Source of the DNA: Amia ocellicauda | Taxonomy: Eukaryota > Chordata > Actinopteri > Amiiformes > Amiidae | Length of the DNA: 64,000 nucleotides | NCBI RefSeq assembly: GCF_036373705.1 | Contig: NC_089869.1 | Span: 14,147,676 to 14,211,675 of the forward strand | Reading direction: 5' to 3' | In this document: positions 13,329 through 26,300 of the stretch, piece by piece | How the letters are laid out: each line of letters opens with the position of its first letter | Numbering within the stretch: the first letter of the stretch is position 1 | Notes under the pieces: generated by a model | Seen by the model: the letters and a program-made list of their open reading frames with translations, nothing else | Database searches by the model: none | What the model was told of the DNA's origin: nothing | Translations under genes and position numbers: made by a program

Positions 13329-16300
13329 ATGTTGTCATTTGCAAAAATGGACGTTTTCGCTCCGGGAACTCGTCTTGCTTTACACATTTTCGTGGCTTTA
13401 CAAATGGTCACCTCTGACAGTCAGTCAATCTGTCAGGAGGTGAACCCAACCGAGTACCTACTTACTTTTCATGCGGAGTGGAGCCTCGGCACTTTCCCCA
13501 AACAGTACCCGACTCACCGGCCGCCGGCGCAGTGGTCTCTGCTCTTCGGTGAGTCGGTCAGTAGGCCTCATCGCTTCTACCCGGCCTGTCTCTGGCTAAT
13601 CCGTGTCAACTCAACCACAGATTGCTAACTCAAGATGTTTGCTTATTTTTGTGTAGTGGAAGATACAGGTCAGGTATGAAAGCAAGACAAATATTTAGGC
13701 TGGATTATAAATATTTGCTGAGGTACAAGTACACGTTTGTAGACTACTGGGAGTTGTTTTCCTCTCTGGGGGTGGATGACAGTTAACGTATAAGTAATGT
13801 TGGGTTATGTATATGATTAAGACTTTAACCAATTATTATTGTTATTATTAGGAGTAGTAGTTAGTCTATGTTATATTTGTAATTATTGCTATCAATTAAG
13901 GTCGGTACCACTTAAGAAACAGACAATACTTGATGTTTGTAATATGAATTCAAAATATTACACATACTTCTAAAAAAAACTAATGATACAGTAGAAAGAT
14001 AGATCAATTTGTGTCCATTTGTGGGTTTGTGTGATCCGTGTGTCCATTTGTGAATACTGTGTGACATGTAGAGATTAATTTCCCTACTCTACATACATTG
14101 AACCTTTAAGATCACCGACAGATCACTGCCTTTGCGATGAGACAACAGCTTAAAATGTTCTGGTGTGGAGTTCTCCCCTCCATTTGCAGCAGCACGACTC
14201 AGTGAGTTTCAATGGACCACAACGGCATTGCTCAACACTGCCCAGCTGCAGTACATTGTTCGCCAACAACGCAACAGCACAACAATCGCAGAGACGTGAT
14301 GAGCACCTGCTCACTGATCAGCATTATAAAAGGACTAGGTCTCTGTACAGAATGCAGAATAAAGTGGATCGAAGGCTACATTGTGATAAATAAACATTGT
14401 GGTTTCATTTTCCAATTGCATTTCTGTGCAATGGTGTCTGCAGTGCTATATTCCGGGAGCTGAAACCATGTTGGAATTAAAGGAATGACAACAGTGTGAA
14501 TACAGTGTCACTTGCCATTGTGCAGAACAGCGTTTCCCAACCTTTTCAAGTCTAAGTCCCTCCTTTCGTAATTTTCGTTACAGATTCGCATAGAGATTCT
14601 GAATTTTACTTAGGTGTTAGGTTAATTAATTGCCATTTCTGTATTCAATTAGTAGTTCGATGTTCAAGAGAAGAATAATGAAAAAAAAATTTGACCAAGA
14701 CAAGCTTATATTAGGGAAACAATATAATCAAGTAGAAATGGTTTTCATGCAGGTCAATTATAATCTATTATTTTTAAGGATTTAGCTAAATTGTGCATTT
14801 AATTTACATTAACTGATGAAATTACTGTAACATATTGGTCCGCCCTAGGTTTAGTGGAGTGAAGTGGAGATTTCGAGGTAGGTAGGGTAATCCATTGATG
14901 TAATGCATGAAGAATATGAAGACATAAAACGAATACATTTATAATTATTGATTAAAATTACCCTGTGTGTACTTGAGCATATTTCTTTCCTGTAAAATTA
15001 AAAACAGTCATGTAGAACACTTCACAGGAGAGGCAACAGAGGGCTTTATTGTAAGCTTGCATCAATTCTTACCAGGCACTGTGAGTATTCAAAATGTCAA
15101 AGGGAATACTTCTTTCATTTTTTTATTTTTTGTTCCTGCACAGTGGTGCAAATAAAGACAAGGGAATATATTCTGTTGCTGTCATTATATTCCCAGCTCC
15201 TCTGTCCTCTCCCAGGCTGTTCTCACAGCACACAGAATGAACTCTGGGCTGAAGGGCAACTCGCCTCTCCGGGACTCAGGCAGTTTGCAGAAGAGGGGGT
15301 CCACAAGCTGCTGGAGGAAGAGCTGACCGGCCCCGACAGACGCTGCTTCCACACAGAGCCCCTGCCACAGGGGGTGGGAAACCGGAGCGTCACCATCACA
15401 GTGGAGCCTGGCCTCCCACTGGTAAATCAGCCTGATACAGAGCGCTGATACATTTCTTTTAATCTGCATCTGTAGTCACTGAAGACCTGAAGATTACACA
15501 GCTTTATGTTTATAATCATCAGACTTCTTCTCTTGTTTCTCTCTAATTGACACTATATTTTATCAGTCTTCCTACTAGGACACCCAGTCTTTCTGTATCT
15601 TTCCTCTTCGCAGGTATCACTCTTGGTACGGATAGTGCCCAGCCCAGACTGGTTTGTTGGCGTAAATAGCCTAAACCTCTGCAATGGCAGTCGGTGGCAA
15701 AACAGTTTAACATTTGACCTGTTTCCCTGGGATGCTGGAACAGACAGTGGTTTTGTCTTCTCTTCTCCCAACTTTGCTACTGACCCTCAAGAGCCCATAT
15801 CCAAGATTATGGCCCAGAGACCTTCCCACCCGGCCAACTCCTTCTACTACCCCCGCCTGCAAACCCTGCCCCGCCTGGGCTTCCTGCATCTGCACTTAGT
15901 GGACTCAGATACAACCAATGACAGAGCACCTGAGAGAGAGAGACATAACACAGAGCATACTGGTGTCCAGAGCAATGACACCAGAACCATCAACAGCACT
16001 GAGCCAGAGCTGGAATCAAATCACAACAAACTGACTCTCCACTTATCCACAAGACTGTCATCAGTCATTACGAATTTTGAAAATAATACACATGGAGGTG
16101 GGTAATGATTGATTTTTATAAATGTACAGATTGCTGGATGTGTATTGCCTCTTTGTTTCTTTGATATTATCTATTTGATGTGCATTGGATGACAAACAGA
16201 CAAATATCATATCTCATCACTTCATACAGCAAGACTGGTAAGAACAATATTATTTTAGTGAATCACGGAAAGAAAACCATTTAAGTTATTCAGCCGAAAG

Positions 16301-17081
16301 ACAATCAAAAGATAATTAGGTCTTTGTACAAATGCAAGAAAGCACGGAGGAATGTGGGCGTTTGTGTGTATTGAAACAGTACAGAAAACACCAAGGAGAG
16401 GTGGATCTTGAGGTTACTTAAGCACATGGTGTATTTATTTAGTAATTCATAAATGATTGGGCCGCAGATGAAGGTGTGAAATTGTTAACTGACAGTAATT
16501 GTTATTTTGGCGGTTCCCATTATAATTCCAATCGTCCCCAGCAGGTTTCTGTTGAGTATAAACCCTTCGTGGAACCTTGTTTTTCAGAGCCCGAGCCCAG
16601 AGGCACGCCCTTGGATTGCGAGGTGTCTGATTGGTCGAGGTGGGGTCTGTGCAGCCGCGCCTGTGGTAAAGGATCCCGCCTGAGAACAAGGTACATCCTC
16701 CTTCAGCCTGCCAACCATGGGGAGCCCTGCCCAGCCCTGGAGCAGTACCAGGACTGCGAGGAGCGTGCATGTCCTCCTAAGCAGCAGGGGGCGACGCCTG
16801 CTCCGGACTCCCAGGATGCAGTGGGGGAAAACAGCACTATGGTTTTCTATGTAGCTGCTCCGCCCAGCAACACGACTGTCTTCTTTAATGGATCCCTGCA
16901 GCCCACCAATGAGAGCAGCCCAGCGAAGCCCTTCAGCACTCAGGACCCTCTGGATCTGTACACCTCTACCCCCGTCTCCACCCAAGAAGATACATCCTCA
17001 CATGGACAAGCACTGAACACCTCTCAGCTCCAATCGACTGATGCACCCATGCGTGTTAACGCTTCTCCCACATCCACTTAA
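13329..17081 (+). CDS. spon2: Spondin-2 (mindin)-like secreted matrix protein with a mucin-like tail
   Basis: Four coding exons, 13329-13548, 15216-15421, 15614-16097 and 16588-17081, have GT-AG borders and phases 1, 0, 1. They give 467 aa, or 461 aa if Met7 (13347) is used, which leaves a cleaner signal peptide. The spondin domain covers about residues 40-225, with [42 protein letters not shown] and [11 protein letters not shown], all typical of mindin. A type-1 thrombospondin repeat follows at about 313-363 ([20 protein letters not shown]). Mindins are secreted extracellular-matrix ligands for integrins and microbial surfaces. Mindin normally ends just after the thrombospondin repeat. Here about 100 more residues follow, rich in Ser, Thr and Pro with N-glycosylation sequons, and a similar low-complexity linker of about 75 residues precedes the repeat. 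It is a divergent SPON2 relative; direct orthology is uncertain. Confidence 0.85.
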
Positions 17082-17357
17082 ACCTGCCGACTACGATGCC
17101 GGAGAGCACCGCCCCACGGGCCGGCTTGATTTCCCAAACCCCACAAGAGATGACATCCACTTAAACCCTTGACCACACATGCAGTCTCCTGACCTCTCCT
17201 GCCATATTTTGACCCCTCCCATACAACCATTTTTTTAATTTGCCAAGTCCAAGATTCTTATTTTATACTTAATTCTAGAAATGTAACTGTCTCACTGATA
17301 GCTTGCACATGTGCCAGACCAAACTGTGCCTGGTCATTGTTATCGAAGCTTGGTCAC

Positions 17358-17363
17358 AATAAA
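17358..17363 (+). terminator. Polyadenylation signal of the spondin-2-like gene
   Basis: AATAAA lies 277 bp beyond the stop codon and is followed by a T-rich stretch with TTTGTCGCCTCTTTTT. Its position fits a short 3' UTR. Confidence 0.6.
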
Positions 17364-17389
17364 GAGAACTCTCTGAGAGATTTGTCGCC

Positions 17390-20300
17390 TCTTTTTAATA
17401 TAAGAATAGATTCAGCTTCAGGAGATTAGTAGAGGAATACACTCGAGGGGGATACAATCTTCCTCACCTCTGCCACAGTTCTAGTCTCATTTTTGCCCAC
17501 TCCCAATGCTACGTAACCACACCCTACCCTGGCCTGCGTGCAGCTTCTTGCAGATCCTCTCCTGTCAGCCTGTGCCACTGAAAGAAGGCATCCTCCGCAA
17601 TCCCTGAACCCTGCAGTGGTACCTCCCTGTGGCTGACTTAGGGTGGGGTGGAGCATGAGCTCACCCTCTCTGCCATAATGGAAAAACCACAAGCGCCGTG
17701 TGAATGTGTGTGCTTGTTGATCTATATATAAATCAGAAGGTATGTAAACACGGTGTCCTTCTCTGTCTCGGTGGGAGCGGAGCATCGCCTCTGCGGTTCC
17801 GCACAATCGAATGTGAATGGGCAGATAAAGGCCCTCTCAAGGGTAGTGCACGCCTGTTCAAAGACAGTTGCGACTGAATTCAAGAGACTTCGGTCTTCTG
17901 CGTGTTTAAACAAAGATTGACAATTAACCAGTTTTGTTTTAGACAATTACAGAGCACTGCTGGGGATTTATGGAAACTCCTGGTAAAAGACTTTAATTTT
18001 AGCAGTCTATTCTATTATTACACTACTATTGCAGTGGAGTGTTTGTAGTGCACCAAAGATAGACTGAAAAAGTTTTTACCTGCCCTGTTTCAGGAAGATG
18101 ACTAAGAAAAATGAGCACTGAAAGCTCGCAAGTGTGCACCTGAAAGGGGGATTAACAGAAACATTTCCTGAGTGCTGTTTAGTAGTAACAACTTTGTCAT
18201 GAGCCTCTTGACATTTATTTTTCTGGAGATTATCACCAACAGTTATTGTATGGTGTGAGGAAAATGGGCACTATGCCCAAATACTTCATAATATCCACAT
18301 CTCATCTTCAGAACATACTCTCAGGTTCACAGTTTGCAAACTACATTAATTATGCCAAGTTTTACGTTTCCCAGAACTTACAAACTGTACAAGATGCCAC
18401 AGAGCAAAATATGTTTCTGGTGCAACATTCAATAGAACTTGATCCTGTAGTGAAGACTTGAGATTCAAACCTCATCCATTTTGAAGTCTTTAGTACAAAA
18501 TGTGCAACCAACAAAGAATTTGGTAATGAATGAGGAAGTTAATTGCACACACTTCATAAACGTGAGAGAATGGGATACAATTTTCTGAGGTGCTTTAATT
18601 CAAGATGTTTTATATATGGACAATTAGCCACCAAAACAAAACATTCTCATCAGAATACATCTACATTGCTTACTAAAATGGGGGTAATTTTATCCTCCAA
18701 TATATATGCTCTTATATATGATATAACCTTGAACTGGCACTCGGCACTCTTGGGATGTTAGATTAGTACCCAAGTGGCTGAGTCATGACAACTGGAGGAG
18801 GATAGAGAAGGTGGCATCTCAAATTAATGAACAGGGTTTTCAGGAGCTATGATACAGGCCATTCCTTCCTAGGACCCTGGCAGGAAATGGGACGTAGTTA
18901 ATACCCTTGTTTAGAAAGTGCAGAGCCTCCCTCCTGACCCTGTCTCCACTTCTACATTAGACCACCCCCCCACCCCCTCAATAATACTACCCAGAGGACT
19001 GCTTTATCGGTTAGAGAAACTATTTACAGATAACATCGCAATGGGGAAGAATGTAAACATTTACAGAAATGGGAAAGAAATTGTCTCCCTCGGTTGAACT
19101 GTAACACAACCCCCCCCCCCACCACCACCACCATCTTGCTCTCAATGCAGATGAATTAAAATGAAATTGCTATGTATTTAGTTGAGCAGACAGGAGACGG
19201 TTCTGAATTGTGGGGATTTAAACGTTTGTATTCAACATACTGGCATTCGTGACCACCATTTTAAAATCATACATCTTCAGGGGCCATAGACTTGGTTCAA
19301 ATTGTCTGACTCCTGAAACAGACAAACAACGCTTTGTGAGAGGTCCTGTGCACACATAATAAATTCACACACAATTCACGCGCGATTAGATTATGCCGTG
19401 ATCGCTCTTATGCAGGTTTCTGGGCATTAGGACTTCAAGGAATCTATTATTTGGTGCTCTCTGAGTTTCCTAAAGCACTGCTCAGGGGCGCAGAGTAGAT
19501 TAGCAGGGCAGCTACAGGCCATGCTTAACAAATGGGCCCACCCAAGCTATTTACAAATAGACTTAATTTATGATCAGTAGCCACACAGAGCAGCATGCAT
19601 GTGCACAGAGTCTGATAACCCCCAGTGAAGGACTCCCATTGGTGGAGACAGCCGGGCAGATTAGAGTGCTGACCTTTGACCTCATCGGTAGACAAAACTC
19701 ACAAATAATAGATAGGCCGAGGCCTCATTAAAACAACTATCAGGAGCACTATGCAGCTTAGCATTGGTGGATGTAGGGAGGTGCTGGGTGGCTTGACACT
19801 GTAAGGAAACACTGTCCTCCTCTGGAAAAGTTTTTTTGAGATACAGTATTTATAACTGTGGGAATGTAAGACAGTAGCCACCTTGGGTAGGGTTTGGTAG
19901 TGTGAAATAAGTGCCTGTGTGTGGCTGGGTGACCATTGTTTTCTTAATTTCCATTCACGGCTAAACATAAACTAGCTGGTGCTAGAGTCATCTGGATTTA
20001 TGAAATAAGAAGAAAATGTACTTAAAAAAAAAAAAAAGAGTTATTTTTCCTTGGAATTTGAATAAGCTGGAAAGTGTGGGAACAGCTTGTCACTTGGCAG
20101 ACCCTGATGAATATTTGTGTGCTCTAGCCTTAGAAGGCTTCCTCATGTGGCTGATATCCTCAAACCTGTTACTTTTCATGAAGCTTGTTCTTTGCAGCCC
20201 CCTGCTACAGTTTTGAGAAAGGAATTTCAATGTTTAATTGCTAGAGATAAGGGGAGACAAGGAGAGCATTGAGAGCCGTGATTATAGCACAGTCCTTCCT

Positions 20301-23300
20301 ATCTCACTTACAATAGAGCTTCTTCTACTTAGAACCTCTTAGCGCAGATTATCAGGACCAATTCTGCACTGCTCTCCTCCTCCTCCTCCTCCTCCTCTTG
20401 GAAGCAAGTTCTCCTGTCCTTGTTCTTTCAGGACGTCAAGTTCAGATCTCAGAGAGGAGTGCGTCTGCAGTCAGGTAACAGGCAGAATGGCGGGGAGGTC
20501 AAGGCCTTGATTGTGGCTCAGCCCTGTTGAGGCATGACCAATCTCCCAGGACAATGTGTGGCCTTCAACCAGAGCCATCTTTCAGGAACTCCTATCAGAA
20601 AGGCATTCCTGACATACTTAGTGTTATTATGCTGTTATGCAAAAAGGGAAGATAACTTACAATGTGCATTTTTATATTTCGATCTGGGATTGAAACATTA
20701 CTGACACCTGTTGCTTGGTTCCAAACTGTGTTGACATTGTACTTTCTCAAAATAAAATGGGGATGACTTTATTACTGGCTATAAAGACTTAAATATATAG
20801 CGTCTACCTGGAGCACAAGCTACACTATTACAGATGAGAGCAAGTTGATCTGCTCCTGAATGTGAGCCGGTCAGAAGGCATGTGTTTTTGTCTCATTTGT
20901 CCTGAGGAAGCATGGAAGTTGAAGTGGTGAGCCAAGGTCAGTTACTGGCAATTCCCAATTGGAAAGCAAATTAGGATAATTTAATTATACAAGATTCAAA
21001 TACATTTTGTAAATAAGAAATTAATATAAATATATTTTTCCTCTCTAAACGCAGAGGTTAATGTGAAAATGTAGATGCTGAGAATGCGATTCTGTAGTAC
21101 TTTATTATTTCAGTATTGTAGTAGAACTGTGGTCTGCCAGTGTTGGTCCCTTTAGAAGACACTTTAGCTTTCCAGGCTTCCTATGTTTTGTCTTGTTAGC
21201 AAACACACTTAAAGCAATAAAACACTCCTGTCGTAGCTGGCCAGTGCTGGCAGGCTTTTGTTATTCTGTAGTGACAGCAAAGAAGCAATGCTTTGAGGCT
21301 CAAGTTCAAAGTGCAGAGAAGCTGTTCCTGTTCCCAGCTCTCTCTCTGGTGCACCTGCGTTCTCTAGTCAAGACAAGACCCCACCTTCCCAGCGCTGTCC
21401 ACACCTCGTGGAGATGAGTGACCTTTTGAGGAGTGGGGGGAGGGGGGCGCGCTGATGATTTGGTTAAGGGCTTGTCAAGGGACTCAGTGACCTTGTTTAC
21501 TTTCTCAAGGAATCCATCAATTCACAGCCGAACAAGAACAAAAATGCTGGACACCTGCAGCCCCCACCCAGAATTCCACTCTTTGTAAGATCCACAGTAG
21601 ACTTAACCCCTTCTCTTCCCTGAGGAGCAGCTCCACTGTATCCTTGATCTTGGTGTTGAACGAGCAACGTGTATTAGTGATGGAGGCAGAGAGGTATTCT
21701 ACTGGTAAATCCCCTGACAATGGGTGCCGTCAGAGCTGTCAGTCTCCACAACAGAGCCTGCAGCTGGCCTGGCCTGGCCTGGCCTATACCACCCCACCTG
21801 TCTGCCTGGGGAAGGACATCAGTCTCAAACACACCTGCTCCACCACAAAGACCCCACTGACTGACTCTATTATTCTCCCAGCCGTATTTATTTTACAGTC
21901 GCGGGTGTAAACACATTCAAGTGTGTGAATGGAAGCAACATAAAAACATACTTTCCTATGATTATAAACTGTTTTGTCCTTGTTTAGTTTTGCGGATGTT
22001 TTTGCACAGTGCCAATTTATAAACTCAATGGTAACTGCAAGAAGATCATTGACTGTGCCATAGAAGTGTCCAGACCAGGATTTTCTTCTCTAAGTAAATT
22101 TAATGTTTTTTTTAATATAAGTATTGTAGAGTATCCAGTTTCACTTTCTGCCCACATATTCTCAGAAGCCATTCCCACTGAGGAGCCAGCTGCATCCCAT
22201 CATTCCACAGCTCAATCCCTCTGGATCCCTCTGAACATCTTGTCTGTTTGCCACTGAAGGAATTCCTTGACCCCTTCCATTCCAGCCCCCCACAATCCAC
22301 CTCACACTTCCTGCTGCAGGCAAGTTCCCCGTTCTAAGGGAAGAACAATTATTTCCTGGGTCCCTCAGTAATTATGATCACTTTCATTCCGAGTTGATTG
22401 GTAGGAGTCTGATACCAGTACCACCTTGTATCGCCTGACCTATGTCCAAAGCTGGTCATGTCGGGGAGCAGCCTGTGTCCGGTCCAACACAATGTGAGCA
22501 AGCTGTATGTGTACCGTCTCTGTGCTGCAGAGCATCAAACCCGCTACGCCAAAACACCGCTCCCCTGAGGTTGGGGATTTGTACACTCTACTACTATTCA
22601 GAGAGGGATTATGTCACCGTAACGAGCTCAAACACCATGATCCCCGTTACACACGCACTCTGCTGAAAAGATGGTCTCTTATTTCGCAGTGTTTACTCAC
22701 TGTTGCTGTCTGGAGAATAATTAAGCAAAAGACCAAGGGCTGAAAATGAGGGACCCTCTGCCCACACAGTCTGGAGACTGAGCCAAGATACCAGGCTCAG
22801 CCCATGAACATTTCAGCAAGTTAATGAGGAACGACAGACTGTCAAAGAGTCCTGCCCACTCTGCCTGCAAGGCTGATTCTCCTGCGAGGGAGGACTGAAG
22901 AGGAGGAGAGATTAGCAGCAGCTATAGCGTCTCAGATCACTCCAGCAGGGTGAGGGGGATCAGAGTACTGTGGAGGAGAGACAGGCCTTCTTGCCACTCC
23001 ACTAGCAGGGAAAGGGTCCCTGAGGGTTTCCAACATGCACCTCATTAATTACCTCCAGCATCAGCCGTGGGAACCACAAACAGTATTTAGCAATGTCTGG
23101 TATCACTCATCTACTGAATCAGCTGGATATGTTAACGGTGTACTGTATTTTTTGGACTGTAGGCCCTCTAAGTCGATCTGTGAGCTTGCTGCTACATCCT
23201 GACTGCGGCCCCAAGCTGCGGATGCTGGCCGATACCCCAAAGAGCCGGGAGCAGGTTTTAGCACTTGAGGAGGTCACATTCCTGGGTCCCCCTGTGGGAG

Positions 23301-26300
23301 GCCGTGGCTGGAGGGGAGCGCTGCAGACTTGTCCTTCCCTCTGCCTCCACCGCAGGTGCACAGAGAGGGTCCCTGACCCCAGGGGTAGAGTTTCCAAAAC
23401 AGCAGCTTACACAGCATCTGAGATGTTGTGTGTGACAGTGCAGTGTTAGAGGTCAGGCCTGCCAAGGAGAGAATGTGTGTACATGCACGATAAATAAGTG
23501 TTGTTTGGTAAAGTGGATACTAATATACTCATTTCCTGTGAATGGCTTTGTGGATACACTTTGCTATGTGCAATTAGGGACAGGTATAAAGGGGGTAGTT
23601 GTACACTGACAGCACAGAAAATACCAGCCTGGCCCAGCAGTCTAAAGATTATTGTTAGACCAATAAACATAATTAATTAATTAATTAATTGTTAAAATAA
23701 TTCAAACCTCCACGACAGACCCCTGGAGATAGAAATATGACAGTGATGTAAGCCTGTATGCGCAGAGCCCAGGAATTGTACATAACTGCATTTTAAAATA
23801 AGTGAATGGTGTTAAAAGCCCACTCTAAAGCATTAATGCAAACTTTATTTTTCTCTCCGAGGGAGCAGGATTTCTGCTGTGTTTTAAGGTCTGAGATTAA
23901 ATCAGTGACGAGGTTCAGGCTTCTGTTTTCTGTTCCTGCTGTATCCCTTCGTCTGCAGAGATAAGTGAGGCTGTGTGCTAATGTGATGGGGAGCCCACTT
24001 TGTCAAGGATTATTTAAACAAGAAGGGGATGGAAGCTTCTCCCCACTCACTGTAACACTGTCTGCGGTCAGACAGCCCAAAATCCAGATACAAAGCACTC
24101 TCACCACGCATTAGCCCACTTGCCAGAGAGCAGCGTCTCAGTTTAATGTACACAGCAGGCTCCGAGCAGCAGGGCGCCATGCTGTCTCCTTCAGTGAACT
24201 TTTAGTAGGCAGGAAAAAAGATTGAAGGCCCTGTCAAGACTAGGTCTGCTAGAGCCAATCCTTGACATACGACAGGTCAGATTCTGGAAGATCCTCACAA
24301 ATATGACCTGGTTCAAGATTCTTGGGGCTCCTTAAAATGAATCCCCTTCCACAAACACATACAAAACAAATTTCCACTATCATGTCGGACATACATGGAC
24401 TAAAATAAGGGGATGCAAAGATATATGATGCAGTTTTCTTAATAAATGTCTCATAAGCTAATGAAAAGTGCTCAACAGTCTCTTAGCTGTGTCTCCTCAA
24501 AGCCTCCACAGCTGGCAGATCTAACCAGCACACAGCTTCACTCTGGTCAAGTAGAGGCCCAACCTTCTTTCTGTCATCTACAAGGCCACCCTGGTTGTCT
24601 ATATTTGGCAGTGAGGCAGTTTTTCTGTGCAACCAAAATCAGACGATATTACATGAAGAAAAACAAACAAACAGGCATGGCCTATGATCCCGTCGGAACA
24701 TGGCTTTTGTTTTCCTGGATGGGAGCGCAGGTGTAGACATTGCCGTTGAAGTTTGACTCTTTCCAAAGATTGATTATTTAAAGGCTTCTTGTATTCCGCA
24801 GAGGGGGGTGGGGGGGGCGGGGGAAGGTGTTACTAGGAGAAGAAGAAAGAAAGAAAGGAAAAACAAAAAAAAAGGGAGAGCGCTTGGAGACGAGATAAAG
24901 AAGAGAAAGCGATAGGTGTCAGCCAGCGAGAATGAAAACAAACGGAGCTGCAGTGAAAGGAGATCTGTTGAGCAGCCCAGGGTAAATATGTCAGCTTCCA
25001 CTTCGCCTGCAGGCTTGCCTTCCACCCTGTCAAAACTATGTGTCAGCTTGCCTGATTAATAGAAAAAGTTGCATTGTGAAAACTATGCAGTTCTTTCACC
25101 AAAAATGCACAATAGGAGAGTTTCCAGGGCTGTCAGTTCAAAGCTCTTGTTCTCTCTCTCTGTTTCTCACCTCCTCCCCATCCCCCTCTCCCTTCAGACA
25201 CAGGCATGCTTGTGAATTGGCGAACATGGGATCCCCTCTGTATAAACTTAGGTACCAAAAAGGCAGAAACAAGACTTCATATATTTCAATACTTCATACA
25301 AGAACTTTTTTAATTGACTGTGCTACTAGAGCTGATAAAAAACATACTTTTTTCTAAATAAAAGTCCCAAAGCCTTCACATTTCACGGTAGCTACCAGAA
25401 AAAAACAAATTCGAGAGTGTAAATCCGGAAGCTGCTTGATTATGCTCAATCTTGCGAGTCTGACATAAAAGTCTTCCAATATGGGAACTAGTTCCAGTTA
25501 GATTCTAGGCCAATGCAAATGTCTCAGGCCTCCCATTGGACATCCATTAACCTTGATTAACCTTGATGATTTTAAAATAAATATTATTTTTCTCTCTCTG
25601 CAATGTACATTTTTGTGGTGCTCAGTTCTCACAGTATTCATTTTATAATTTTATTTGTCTATCTGAAATTATTAATTATAATAAAATATTGAGGTTAGTT
25701 TCAGTGGCCAGAGGTCAATATCCATCTTTTTAGTACGTCTTCCAAGCCAACAGCTGACACTTCAGTGCGTTGGAGAGATATGAGCTTCCGTGTGCATTGA
25801 GGTTTCCTGTGACACGGAGAGAATTCGGCCCAGCCAAATCAGTTCCAACCCAGACTAAATAGTTTAGATTAGGGAGGCTGTGGAAAGCCAGAGGGAGAAC
25901 GCAAGCAAGGCCCCACCAGCCAGCCACCCACCTTGAGCTAACATTGCAGGGGGACTCCCGGTCACAGCTGGGGGCACGAAGAAACTGGAGGTCAGCGAGT
26001 TGGGGCCGGGGGACTGGGAGTTACCGTTTTTTGAAAGAGACAACTAAGAGAGTGTGAAAACAAACAGCCTCTGGGTGGTGAGTAGGTAGGGAGAAGTTGG
26101 CTCGGTGGCCAAGATTTGGAATTACAAACTCAAACAGAATGTTAAGTATGAGCAGAAGTGTTCTGCTCTTGCTGAGTTTACAAAGAATGAACAGGGCCAA
26201 TCTTTTTCACATTTTTCATTACAGCAGTGGGACTACAGGGTAGCCTGCTGGGTCAAGGAGGAGGAAGACTAAGCACCACCTACCTGTGCTGATTAATCAA

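Noticed and set aside
16476-16587. Extending the spondin-like last exon upstream along the open frame
   Set aside because: A clear acceptor (TTGTTTTTCAG) ends at 16587 and joins exon 3 in phase; the upstream open stretch is intron.
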